Assembly: GCA_002343445.1 (NCBI GenBank)
Contig: DDSP01000032.1
Span: 1-64,000, forward strand
Origin: Chthonomonas sp. UBA2387
Lineage (GTDB): Bacteria; Armatimonadota; Fimbriimonadia; Fimbriimonadales; Fimbriimonadaceae
Length of the DNA stretch: 64,000 nucleotides
Reading direction: 5' to 3'
In this document: positions 17,056 to 25,076 of the stretch, one piece after another
How positions within the stretch are numbered: the first letter of the stretch is position 1
Layout of the letters: each line of letters starts with the position of its first letter
Notes under the pieces: generated by a model
The model's input: the letters and a program-made list of their open reading frames with translations, nothing else
Databases searched by the model: none
Told to the model about the DNA's origin: nothing
Position numbers and translations under genes: made by a program

Positions 17056-17772
17056 ATGCGCAGCGTTCCTCGGTTGGTGTACCTGGCAGCGGTCTTCGGC
17101 CTCTTGGTCGGTTGCGGAGGCAGCGGCGGCTCTTCGAGCGACGCCGTCCCGTTTGCGGGCTTCTATCGCGCCGCTTACAACCGCGCCGAAGGGACCGTGC
17201 TGGTCCATGTGCGCGACGATGGCAACATCGAGGTCGTGGTGAGCGACGGCGATCAGGGCACGTTCGCGGGTAGCGGACGCATCCAGGAGCACAACGGGCT
17301 GGACGTCGCGTGCACGGGCCCCGCCGGCCGCACGGTACGCGTCGTGGGAACGCTCAGCGGAACCGGGGCAGGACGCATCGCGCACGGCACCGTGGCGGGC
17401 GCGTTCGCGACCGCTTACACGGCGACGTTCGTGGCTGCGCCGGGGCGTTCGGTCTTTGAGGGCGAGTACGAGGGCGTATTCCAAGGCACGGCAGAAGGCA
17501 CATGGCGCGTCGAGGTGAACGCCACCGGGCACGCCGTGGGCATGGTCCATCCCAGCACAAGCGGCGGTTTCGCGATGAGCGGCACCGTGGGTCCGACGGG
17601 CTTGACCACGATGCTCGGCTCGGACCCGACGCCTGCCGGGCAAGTCCGTTTCACGGGCCGGTTTGTTCTGGTGCCGGGTGGGGCGACAGCCGCCGGCGTT
17701 TGGACGACGGCAACGGGTTCGGGCCAATGGGCCGGTGGGCGGGCTGCGTTCGCGGTCGGCGAACCGAACTGA
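17056..17772 (+). CDS. lipoprotein of unknown function
   Basis: This is a 238-residue protein with a lipoprotein signal (LVYLAAVFGLLVGCGGSGGSSS, Cys at about 20). The Gly/Ser linker is typical of surface-anchored proteins. The rest is beta-rich with repeating G-x-Y/T-G strings (FAGFYRAAYNRAEGTVLV, FEGEYEGVFQGTAEGTW), which suggests two or three repeats of an antiparallel barrel-like unit. No family is recognised. It converges with the Crp/Fnr gene, whose stop is two bases away. Confidence 0.65.
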   Translation: MRSVPRLVYLAAVFGLLVGCGGSGGSSSDAVPFAGFYRAAYNRAEGTVLVHVRDDGNIEVVVSDGDQGTFAGSGRIQEHNGLDVACTGPAGRTVRVVGTLSGTGAGRIAHGTVAGAFATAYTATFVAAPGRSVFEGEYEGVFQGTAEGTWRVEVNATGHAVGMVHPSTSGGFAMSGTVGPTGLTTMLGSDPTPAGQVRFTGRFVLVPGGATAAGVWTTATGSGQWAGGRAAFAVGEPN

Positions 17773-17773
17773 G

Positions 17774-18484
17774 TCAATCGCTCTCGTTGCGATCCAGCAG
17801 CGCTTCGGGTTGCAGCACGGTGAGGTGACGCCTCCGCATCTCCACCCAACCCTGTTTGCTCCACCGACTGAGGACGCGGATGGTGGTTTCCACCGTGGTA
17901 CCCGCCATTTCGGCCAAGTCCGAACGAGTCAGAGGAACGGCGACGGTGGTGCCCGTCTCGTGTCGCACGCCGAACGAGTCGGCCAGCAGCAGAACCACCG
18001 AAGCCAATCGCTGCTCCACTTTGCCCAGCGTGAGGCGGGCCATCATGTCGTGGGCGCGGCGCAACCGGGGCGCCATGGTGTGCAGGACTTCGTCTCGCAA
18101 CAGACCGTCGCTGTTGTAGAGGTCGCGCATGAGCCCGGCTGGCACCTTGAGATACCACGTGGGCGATACCGCGATCGCGGTGAGGGGGTAGCTGTGCCCC
18201 TCGACGACGGCCAGCAGACCGATGGTGTGCCCCGGCCCGGCGATGTCCACGGTCACCGCCGTCCCTTGGGCCGCCGTACGCACCAACTTGACGTAACCAG
18301 ACGCCAACGTCGCCGAGAAGCGGCTTTCCGAACCTGCAAACCAGATGACTTCGCCACGATCGGCGTAGGCGACGAAGGCTTCGGTCAAGAGTCGCTCCCG
18401 TGACTCGCCTGCCAGTTTGCGGAACACGCCGCTATGTTCGATACAAGCGACGATGGAAGGGCGGTCAATGGCGTGGGGCTGCAT
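17774..18484 (-). CDS. Crp/Fnr-family transcriptional regulator
   Basis: This is a 236-residue regulator. An N-terminal cyclic-nucleotide-type beta-barrel (about residues 20-130) leads to a dimer helix and a winged-helix domain (RSDLAEMAGTTVETTIRVLSRW at about 180-200). The recognition helix keeps the Glu and Arg that in Fnr/Crp read the TGA core. There is no Fnr-type N-terminal Cys cluster, so it is not an oxygen-sensing Fnr; a DNR/NnrR-like nitric-oxide sensor or another small-molecule sensor fits better. It follows nnrS by 21 bases in one operon. Two palindromes upstream of nnrS and the molybdoenzyme operon fit its expected site. Confidence 0.85.
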   Translation of the reverse strand: MQPHAIDRPSIVACIEHSGVFRKLAGESRERLLTEAFVAYADRGEVIWFAGSESRFSATLASGYVKLVRTAAQGTAVTVDIAGPGHTIGLLAVVEGHSYPLTAIAVSPTWYLKVPAGLMRDLYNSDGLLRDEVLHTMAPRLRRAHDMMARLTLGKVEQRLASVVLLLADSFGVRHETGTTVAVPLTRSDLAEMAGTTVETTIRVLSRWSKQGWVEMRRRHLTVLQPEALLDRNESD

Positions 18485-18505
18485 AGCGGTTCTTGCCGAT
18501 GGAAC

Positions 18506-19867
18506 TCAGCAACTGGCGTGGGCGGGCAGCGCGCGCTTGGCCATCATCATGCGTCCCATCTCCAGGGCCCACAGGCCGATGGCGACCAGTTCGACGAACC
18601 CCGTCCAGCCCATAGGGATGAACGCATCTGGCTGATAGTCCGTCATCCACTCCAAGCCGACGCGCGCCGCATTGCCCAGATTGAGCAGGACGAAGGTCGC
18701 CCACAGTGCAGTGCGCTTGGATTCGTCCGTTCCGGTCAGCCGAGACACGACATGAATGCCTACACCGAGGATCATTTGCGAGATGAACCCGACGGTGACC
18801 GCGTGCCGGACCGCCCCGGTAAACGCGTGGGAAAACGGTGCGCCGATGGCGGCGAGGTGCAGTGGCTCAAGGGCCATCATCAGACCCGCGGCGATCATCC
18901 AGCCGTAGGCCGCACGGACGAACTTGTGCGAGCGTTGGGGCGATTGGGGCCGCTCAAGAATCCTGGAACTCTTGAGCAAAGCCACACCACCGATGAGGAA
19001 CAGTGCGCCTCCACACGTATAGAGGTTGACCGACCCTGGCGCGAACTCCGACACAAACGCCACCCGCCACCCCACGATCCGGCACACCAACGCAGTGCAC
19101 CACAAGCCCAATCCGGCCAAACCCCAACTCCGATACGCGGGCTTCCAACCGAAGCACGAGCCGAACTTGGCCAGAGAAACGCCGAAGATCATCATCGCGG
19201 CGAACCCCAAGAACTGGGCCTCCCGCATCACGGGAAACCAGCCCGCCACGAACAGGATCGAGGATTGCAGGTCGGCTTGGTGAGAAAAGTAGAAGACGAA
19301 CGGCTCGGCTGCTGCGACGAGGGCGAGCCAGCCCAGCGACGAGAACACAAACGCCGACTGCCAGGTAAGGCCCTCGCCCGACTTGTGCCTGTTGACTTGA
19401 GTGTTCGTCATGAACAGAGCGACGGCGATGGCCTGGAACGCGCATGCCGCGATGCCGACGGGCATCCACACGCTGCGGTCCACGCGGACGAGCGGCTCAG
19501 CTGCGAAGCGAAGCAGCACTCCGGCCGCCATTAGGCCCAGCGACGCATATGCCAGCCGATGAAACGAGGCTGCGCGCGCCACAGAGGGACCATGCTGCTG
19601 CAAGGCGAAGCCCATCACGAACAGGCCCACCCAGCCGAACAACTGGGAGTTCGCGTGCGCCAGAACGTAGGGCGTCCACGCGCTGGCCGTATACGAACCG
19701 CGTTGTGCGATGCCGAACAGCGCCAACGCGCCGAGGAGGCAGCCGACGGTCAGCACACACGCGATGCCTGCGGCGAAGAAGGGTCGAAAGATCGCCACGG
19801 CGGCCTGTTGCCGGTCGAGCGGAACGGCCGAAGGGACGATGCGGAGCGGAGTCATCACACGAGCCAC
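18506..19867 (-). CDS. nnrS: NnrS-family membrane protein
   Basis: This is a 453-residue protein with about 12 hydrophobic helices. It has His-bearing signatures seen in NnrS: HANSQLFGWVGLFVMGFALQ near residue 60 and RHAVTVGFISQMILGVGIHVV near 350. NnrS proteins are haem- and copper-containing membrane proteins linked to resistance to nitric oxide and to nitrate/nitrite respiration. The GTG at 19867 is chosen because CATCCT lies seven bases upstream and a Crp/Fnr palindrome is centred 42.5 bases before it, ideal for activation; the ATG at 19855 is an alternative. Co-transcribed with the Crp/Fnr gene and divergent from the molybdoenzyme operon. Confidence 0.75.
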   Translation of the reverse strand: MARVMTPLRIVPSAVPLDRQQAAVAIFRPFFAAGIACVLTVGCLLGALALFGIAQRGSYTASAWTPYVLAHANSQLFGWVGLFVMGFALQQHGPSVARAASFHRLAYASLGLMAAGVLLRFAAEPLVRVDRSVWMPVGIAACAFQAIAVALFMTNTQVNRHKSGEGLTWQSAFVFSSLGWLALVAAAEPFVFYFSHQADLQSSILFVAGWFPVMREAQFLGFAAMMIFGVSLAKFGSCFGWKPAYRSWGLAGLGLWCTALVCRIVGWRVAFVSEFAPGSVNLYTCGGALFLIGGVALLKSSRILERPQSPQRSHKFVRAAYGWMIAAGLMMALEPLHLAAIGAPFSHAFTGAVRHAVTVGFISQMILGVGIHVVSRLTGTDESKRTALWATFVLLNLGNAARVGLEWMTDYQPDAFIPMGWTGFVELVAIGLWALEMGRMMMAKRALPAHASC

Positions 19868-19874
19868 GACGGCA

Positions 19875-19880
19875 AGGATG
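19875..19880 (-). promoter_or_regulatory. -10 box of the nnrS promoter
   Basis: Read on the minus strand this is CATCCT, seven bases before GTG 19867 and 21 bases from the edge of the palindrome at 19902-19917. That spacing suits class II activation by a Crp/Fnr protein. Confidence 0.45.
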
Positions 19881-19901
19881 GCTTGAATCGTCCGGGGATG
19901 T

Positions 19902-19917
19902 TATGACGCGCATCATA
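19902..19917. promoter_or_regulatory. Crp/Fnr-type operator 1 (nnrS side)
   Basis: TATGACGCGCATCATA is an inverted repeat of the form TATGAY-N4-RTCATA with the TGA/TCA core expected for Crp/Fnr proteins. Its centre is 42.5 bases from the nnrS start. Confidence 0.65.
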
Positions 19918-19980
19918 GGTGGCACGTCTACGGCCCACGACCAACCCCGGTCGGTACTTTTCTTGAGATTCTCATCCAGA

Positions 19981-19996
19981 TATGACCACCGTCATA
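19981..19996. promoter_or_regulatory. Crp/Fnr-type operator 2 (molybdoenzyme side)
   Basis: TATGACCACCGTCATA is a perfect inverted repeat and a near copy of the site at 19902-19917. Its centre is 43.5 bases from the ATG at 20032, where transcription also appears to start. Confidence 0.7.
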
Positions 19997-20019
19997 ACCA
20001 GGCGCGCGGGAAGGGCGGA

Positions 20020-20025
20020 CACTCT
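20020..20025 (+). promoter_or_regulatory. -10 box of the molybdoenzyme operon
   Basis: CACTCT lies six bases before ATG 20032. It is a weak box, as expected for an activator-dependent promoter, and sits 23 bases downstream of operator 2. Confidence 0.45.
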
Positions 20026-20031
20026 GGGCGT

Positions 20032-22473
20032 ATGGCCACCCGATACGCCGTCCCGGGACGAGGACCGACCCAGAAGCCGAAGGGCGAAGCGCGCGTCGTC
20101 CGAACAACCGACAGCCCCAACTGCACCGGCGCTTGCGGCTGGCTCGCCACCGTTGTGGACGACACCATCGTCGACCTGAAGCCCGCCGCCGACTATCCGT
20201 GCCAGGAATACAACCCCCGAGGTTGCCTGCGCGGCATGTCCATGACCCACCTGATCTACGGGCCCGACCGCATCAAGAAGCCTCTGATCCGGACGGGTGC
20301 GCGCGGCGAAGGCCAGTGGCGCGAAGCCACGTGGGACGAGGCGCTCGACCACATCGCCGCCAAGATGATCCACATCCGGGACACCTACGGCCCCGAGAGC
20401 ATGCTGCTGTTCAACCAGGTCGTGGGCACGGGCTACGTTCAGAAAGGCGCGCAGGTGCGCATGGCGGCCCTCCTCGGCATGTCGTTCGCCACGGCTTACG
20501 ACTTCAACGGCGACATCTCGATGGGCTTCACCCACACGATGGGCATCGACTGCGTCGAGTGTGAAACCAAGAGTTGGGGCCACGCCAAGACGGCCATCTT
20601 GTGGTCGAGCAACGTTTTCCAGACCCGCATCCCGGACGCCCAGTTTCTCACCCGAGTGGCAAAGCAAAGGAACAACTGCAAGATCGTGGTGATCGACCCA
20701 CGTTGCAGTCAGACCGCGAAGGGCGCCGATCTCTGGATCCCGATCAACCCGGGTACAGACGGCGCCCTCGCACTGGCCATGTGCCGCGTGGTCATCGAAG
20801 AAGGGCTCGTGGATTGGGAGTTTCTGAGGACGTTCACCGATTGCGCCACGCTGGTCCGTGAAGACAACGGCCGACGCCTCCGCGCCTCGGACGTGGGCCT
20901 GGGCGGCGACGACCAGTTCGTGGTGTGGGACGAGGGCCGGGGCGGCTTCTACGTCCTGCCTATGGACACGCTCAAGCTTCCCGACGACGTGCGGCCGGCG
21001 TTCAAGGGCGAACGCCAGGCCCTCACGCCCGAGGGGCCGGTCCAGGTCCGGCCCGTCTATGAGTTGCTCGAAGAGGAGATCCTCTTGGAAGCCTATCGTC
21101 CCGAAGTCGCGGCGAAGATCACCGACGTTCCCTCCGAGACCATCCGCTCGCTGGCTCGCGAGTACGCCACCAACCGGCCCAGTTCGATCATCATCGGCAT
21201 GGGTCTCAACCACCGGCTGCACGGCGACCTGACCATCCGCGCCGTGCTGCTTCTGTCCGCTTTGGTGGGGGCGCACGGCAAGCCGGGCGAGTCGGTTTCG
21301 ATCTACTCGGGGCAACACCACTTCCGGCTGGACGTGTCGTCGTGGTGGTTCCCGGGCGGCAAGCGTCCAAACGGCGTCCCGATGCACTACTTCGTGCTCG
21401 GGCGGCCCACCGAGACGATCAACCCGAAGATCAAGTTTCCCAAGAACGGGTTCAAGGCGCTGTTCGTCTCGCACGGCAACCCGCTGGTCACCGAGTTCAG
21501 CGACCCCATCAAGAAGGCGATCGACGACCTCGACTTGTTCGTGGCCATCGACTTCTCGATGACTCCCACGTGCGAGTACGCCGACGTGGTGCTTCCCGCG
21601 CCCACGTTCTGGGAGAAGAAGGAGTTGGTGGGCACGAGCTGCCACCCGTACCTTCAGATTCAGCAGGAGGTCCTGACGCCCCGTTACGATTCGCGCACGG
21701 AGATGTGGATGGTGCAGGAGTTGGTGAAGCGGGTGGACCCGTCGCTCGCGCACCACTTCGATTGCACCGAGGACGACGCCATCCGCACCATGCTCGCCAG
21801 CGGCGGCAAGGAAGTCGAAGGCATCACGCTGGAGCAGTTGGAGCAGGGCCCGGTTCGGCTCAAGGTCCACGACCCCGAGGTCGGCTGCGACGAGCAGTTC
21901 TTGGAGCACCACCTGTTCCCGCCCCGCGCGTATCCGTTCCCCGAGGGAGCGCAACGCGAGTTCCTCAAGACCGGGCGTATGGAGTTCTACAAGGAAGAGG
22001 ACGTGTTCCAGAAGCTGGGCGAGTGCATCCCCGTGTTCAAGCCGGCGTTCTCGCACCTGCCCGAAGAAGACCAGAAGTTCCCGCTCTCGATCGTGACGCC
22101 CCACTCGAAGTGGCGGGTCCACTCGACGCACTCGAACAACCCGTTGCTCCTCAACGTGAACCGTGGCCCGGTGGTGGAGATCAACCCGCTGGACGCGCAC
22201 ATGAGGGGCATCGCCGACGGCGACCCCGTCGAGATCTACAACCTCAACGGCGCATACCGCTTGAACGCCTTGGTCACGGAGGCGATCAAGCCGGGCGTGC
22301 TTTGCGTGGACCACGGGTGGTGGGACCGCTACCTCGGCGGCGGCAAGTACCACAGCGTCCACACGCACCAGAAGGTCAAACCCACCCACGAGAACTACTA
22401 CCTGCCCGCGGTCTACGCGCCGGGGCAGCACTGGAAGGACACGCGGGTGGATATCCGGAGGGTTCAGGGCTGA
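20032..22473 (+). CDS. molybdopterin oxidoreductase catalytic subunit, NarG-like type II
   Basis: This is an 813-residue catalytic subunit of the DMSO-reductase superfamily. The N-terminal Fe-S motif is D-SPN-C-TGA-C with a distant fourth ligand in NPRGCLRG; the first ligand, His in NarG, is Asp here. The Mo-binding region AYDFNGDISMGFTHTMG aligns with YDWYCDLPPASPMTWG of NarG, so Asp is the predicted Mo ligand (type II). NPGTDGALALAM and the C-terminal NPLDAHMRGIADGDPVE are family cofactor motifs. There is no Tat signal, so the active site should face the cytoplasm. It is much shorter than NarG (about 1200). Nitrate is the best guess as substrate because of nnrS; other oxyanions are possible. 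Confidence 0.8.
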   Translation: MATRYAVPGRGPTQKPKGEARVVRTTDSPNCTGACGWLATVVDDTIVDLKPAADYPCQEYNPRGCLRGMSMTHLIYGPDRIKKPLIRTGARGEGQWREATWDEALDHIAAKMIHIRDTYGPESMLLFNQVVGTGYVQKGAQVRMAALLGMSFATAYDFNGDISMGFTHTMGIDCVECETKSWGHAKTAILWSSNVFQTRIPDAQFLTRVAKQRNNCKIVVIDPRCSQTAKGADLWIPINPGTDGALALAMCRVVIEEGLVDWEFLRTFTDCATLVREDNGRRLRASDVGLGGDDQFVVWDEGRGGFYVLPMDTLKLPDDVRPAFKGERQALTPEGPVQVRPVYELLEEEILLEAYRPEVAAKITDVPSETIRSLAREYATNRPSSIIIGMGLNHRLHGDLTIRAVLLLSALVGAHGKPGESVSIYSGQHHFRLDVSSWWFPGGKRPNGVPMHYFVLGRPTETINPKIKFPKNGFKALFVSHGNPLVTEFSDPIKKAIDDLDLFVAIDFSMTPTCEYADVVLPAPTFWEKKELVGTSCHPYLQIQQEVLTPRYDSRTEMWMVQELVKRVDPSLAHHFDCTEDDAIRTMLASGGKEVEGITLEQLEQGPVRLKVHDPEVGCDEQFLEHHLFPPRAYPFPEGAQREFLKTGRMEFYKEEDVFQKLGECIPVFKPAFSHLPEEDQKFPLSIVTPHSKWRVHSTHSNNPLLLNVNRGPVVEINPLDAHMRGIADGDPVEIYNLNGAYRLNALVTEAIKPGVLCVDHGWWDRYLGGGKYHSVHTHQKVKPTHENYYLPAVYAPGQHWKDTRVDIRRVQG

Positions 22474-23177
22474 TGGCACGACTTGCGATGCTCGTGGATT
22501 TGACACGCTGCATCGGCTGCGACGCCTGCACGCTGGCGTGCAAGCAGGAAAACGGCACGCCGATGGACACGTTCTTCGCCCGCGTGATCAACGTGGAATC
22601 GGGCACTTACCCGAACGTCAAGCGCTTCTACTTGCCGGTGCTGTGCAACCACTGCGACGATGCGCCCTGCCTCAAGGGCTGCCCGAACAAGGCGATCTTC
22701 CGCAGGCCGGACGGTGTGGTGCTCATCGACCAAGACCGGTGCAAGGGCACGGGCGCATGCGTCACGGCATGCCCTTACGGCAACGTGTATCTGATCCGCA
22801 AGGATCGTTGGTACCTGAACGAGGATGAGGCCTATGAACGCGATTACGTCAAGCCGCGGTTGCACGAGCAAGTCGCCCGCAAGTGCACGTATTGCGTTCA
22901 CCGAGTGGACGAGGGACTCGACCCCGCTTGCGTGGTCGCCTGCCCGACCACGGCCCGCATCTTCGGCGATTTGGAAGACCCCGCGAGCCCGGTGAGCAAG
23001 TACATCGTCGAGCAGAAGGAAGAGACCCATCGCGAGCCTTTCCACCTGTTGCCCGACGCCCAGACCAAACCCGCGACGTGCTACCTCGGCCCGATGGCCG
23101 ATCAGTCGGTTTCGACCCTTGGAGGTCGCGCGGAGCCGCCGATCCATGACCGTGGGTTTGTGGAGGCCCAACGATGA
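22473..23177 (+). CDS. Fe-S electron-transfer subunit of the molybdoenzyme, NarH-like
   Basis: This is a 234-residue ferredoxin-like subunit with four cluster motifs: CIGCDACTLAC, CDDAPCLKGCP, CKGTGACVTACPYG and CTYC...CVVACP. The third lacks the second Cys (Thr instead), where NarH-type subunits have Trp/Tyr and hold a [3Fe-4S] cluster, so three [4Fe-4S] plus one [3Fe-4S] are predicted. This agrees with the type II assignment of the catalytic subunit. The ATG at 22473 overlaps the previous stop by one base (TGATG) after a GGAGGG ribosome site. Its own stop overlaps the next ATG. It passes electrons between the membrane haem protein and the Mo subunit. Confidence 0.85.
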   Translation: MARLAMLVDLTRCIGCDACTLACKQENGTPMDTFFARVINVESGTYPNVKRFYLPVLCNHCDDAPCLKGCPNKAIFRRPDGVVLIDQDRCKGTGACVTACPYGNVYLIRKDRWYLNEDEAYERDYVKPRLHEQVARKCTYCVHRVDEGLDPACVVACPTTARIFGDLEDPASPVSKYIVEQKEETHREPFHLLPDAQTKPATCYLGPMADQSVSTLGGRAEPPIHDRGFVEAQR

Positions 23178-24547
23178 AACGCCTGCTCTTTGCCTCTCTG
23201 CTCGTCGTCTCGAACCTTGTGCTGGCCCAATCGCGCCCGTTTGCGAACACGACGTGCGCGGGATGCCACGGTTCGCAGGGCGAGGGAGACATGGGTCCCG
23301 CGATCGCCAAGACCCAGCTCTCGAACGAGGAGTTCCTGCGGATTGTGCGCAACGGCAAGGGCCTCATGCCAGGAACTTCGTCGTCCTCGCTCTCCGATGC
23401 CGAAGTCGAGGCCATGCGAAACGAGCTGGCCGACATGGCCGATCTGGCATTGAAACCTCTGGCCGTGGATGGGAACGATACGCCCCGCCCCGCTGGCGAC
23501 GTGTTCTCAACCTCGACTTGCGTCGGATGCCACGGCATGAAGGCCATGGGTGGGCTGGGGCCGCCAATCGTCAAGACCAAGCTGACCGAGGGCGAGTTCT
23601 TGGCTATCGTCCGCAAGGGTCGAGGCATGATGCCCGGCACCCCGGCCAAAACGCTGCCCGACGACCAAGTCAAGGCGATGCGTATCGAGTTGCAGGGCAT
23701 GGAGTGGGACGAGTCGCAGATTCCGATCGCGTTCAAGGTCGGCTCGTTGCTCACGACGCGCAACATGGCGATCTTCTTCTCGTTTGTGACCCTGTTCGCG
23801 ACCGTCTTCGGCATCCGCGTCCTGGCGTACTGGCTGGGCAATGCGGGGTTCAAGGGCTTGCGGCCCAAGATCGCCCGTTTCGGGTGGGGCAAGGCGGCAT
23901 GGGTGTTCTTGCGTTCGCTGGTCGTGGACGGGTTGCTGGTCGCGAGCCTTTACCGCACGAACAAGGCGCGGTGGCTCAAGCACGGGCTGATGCTTTACGG
24001 CTTTCTGGGCCTGATGCTGGGCGACGTGTTGATGCAGGTGGTCAACCCGCAGCGCGGCGACCTCGCCCCGACGCATCCGCTTAAGGCGTTTCTGCTGTTG
24101 TGTGGCGCGGCATTGCTCACGGGCGTGGTCTACGTGTTCTACCGCTACAAGACCGACCGCTACATCGACAACGGCTTGACGATGGGGCGCGACTTCCTAT
24201 TCGTGAACCTGCTGCTCCACACCGTGGTGAGCGGGTTCATGACGATGGAGCTGAATCGGGTGGGGGCAGCGGGTTGGATCATGCCGATCTACCTCTACCA
24301 CCTCGCTTCCGTGGGTCTGCTGATCGCCACCGCCCCCTTCACCCGATTCAACCACGTGTTCGTCGTACCGGTTCTGGCCGCGACGACGGCCGTTGTGGAC
24401 GCGATTGTCGCCAGCGAGAAGGACCTGGGCTTTCGCCGCGAACCCTCGCCCGGACGCGACCACAAGACCCAACGCATCGCGCACGACCTGCTCTCGCGCG
24501 TGGACCCCGACAACGCCGACAACTTCCGCATCCGCTACTACCCCTAA
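23174..24547 (+). CDS. dihaem cytochrome c fused to a membrane cytochrome b-like domain
   Basis: This is a 457-residue protein. A signal peptide (LLFASLLVVSNLVLAQ) is followed by two cytochrome c domains, each with one CxxCH (CAGCH at about 34, CVGCH at about 117) and a distal Met in the repeated loop LMPGT/MMPGT. After residue 190 come five membrane helices with His residues in helical positions (WLKHGLML, LLLHTVVSG, YLYHLASVG, FNHVFVV), resembling NarI/DsrM-type b-haem subunits. So one polypeptide could link periplasmic c-haems to the membrane and the Fe-S subunit. No separate narI or narJ is present in the operon. Confidence 0.75.
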   Translation: MKRLLFASLLVVSNLVLAQSRPFANTTCAGCHGSQGEGDMGPAIAKTQLSNEEFLRIVRNGKGLMPGTSSSSLSDAEVEAMRNELADMADLALKPLAVDGNDTPRPAGDVFSTSTCVGCHGMKAMGGLGPPIVKTKLTEGEFLAIVRKGRGMMPGTPAKTLPDDQVKAMRIELQGMEWDESQIPIAFKVGSLLTTRNMAIFFSFVTLFATVFGIRVLAYWLGNAGFKGLRPKIARFGWGKAAWVFLRSLVVDGLLVASLYRTNKARWLKHGLMLYGFLGLMLGDVLMQVVNPQRGDLAPTHPLKAFLLLCGAALLTGVVYVFYRYKTDRYIDNGLTMGRDFLFVNLLLHTVVSGFMTMELNRVGAAGWIMPIYLYHLASVGLLIATAPFTRFNHVFVVPVLAATTAVVDAIVASEKDLGFRREPSPGRDHKTQRIAHDLLSRVDPDNADNFRIRYYP

Positions 24548-24560
24548 AGAGAATCTGCCC

Positions 24561-25073
24561 ATGTGTGAATGCCGCAACTGCAACCACTGCGACAAGAAGG
24601 ACGACAGCCTGACCGTCAGCCGACGCAAGGTGATGGCGTGGTCCATCGGGGCCATCAACCTGGCCGTGTTCGGCGCCGTCTTCGGACCCGTGCTCGGATT
24701 CCTGGGTTCGCCGCTCAAAGCGCGGACGAAGAAGGAGTGGGTCCCCGTGTGCGGTCTCGACGAACTCGAGCCTGGCAAGACCAAGGAAGTCACTTACGTC
24801 GTGCGCGTCAAGGACGGTTACACGATGGCCGACCACCGCTACGCCTTGTTCCTCAAGCGCGAGGCGAACGAGGTGGTCGCCATCGACCCCGCATGTACCC
24901 ATCTCGGCTGCAAAGTGCAGTACCAGGAGAAGCAGGGCCGCTACCTGTGCCCGTGCCACGGCGGCGTGTTCGATACCGAGGGCAACGTGGTGTCCGGGCC
25001 GCCCCCCAAAGCCCTCCTCCGTCACGCCGTCGAAGTCCGCGACGGCCAGGTGTTTGTGCAAAGGAACGCATAG
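24561..25073 (+). CDS. Rieske iron-sulfur protein
   Basis: This is a 170-residue Rieske subunit of a bc/b6f-type complex. The cluster motifs are CTHLGC (about residue 112) and CPCHGG (about 132). It has one membrane helix (MAWSIGAINLAVFGAVFGPVLG) preceded by SRRK, a Tat-like twin Arg. The first ten residues are unusual for the family: MCECRNCNHC carries four Cys as C-x-C-x2-C-x2-C on the cytoplasmic side. The ATG at 24561 is 13 bases after the previous stop. It is followed after three bases by cytochrome b, its expected partner for quinol oxidation. Confidence 0.88.
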   Translation: MCECRNCNHCDKKDDSLTVSRRKVMAWSIGAINLAVFGAVFGPVLGFLGSPLKARTKKEWVPVCGLDELEPGKTKEVTYVVRVKDGYTMADHRYALFLKREANEVVAIDPACTHLGCKVQYQEKQGRYLCPCHGGVFDTEGNVVSGPPPKALLRHAVEVRDGQVFVQRNA

Positions 25074-25076
25074 GTC

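Noticed and set aside
19972..22506. 844-residue open frame antisense to the molybdoenzyme gene
   Set aside because: It mirrors the high-GC codon pattern of the real gene, contains no family motif and is rich in Val/Arg/His from reversed codons.
24448..24915. Haem attachment in the element protein with CPHCH at 54.8 kb
   Set aside because: That protein (54448-54915) has no signal peptide, so a cytosolic zinc site is far more likely than a c-type haem; the coordinates given here do not carry the motif.
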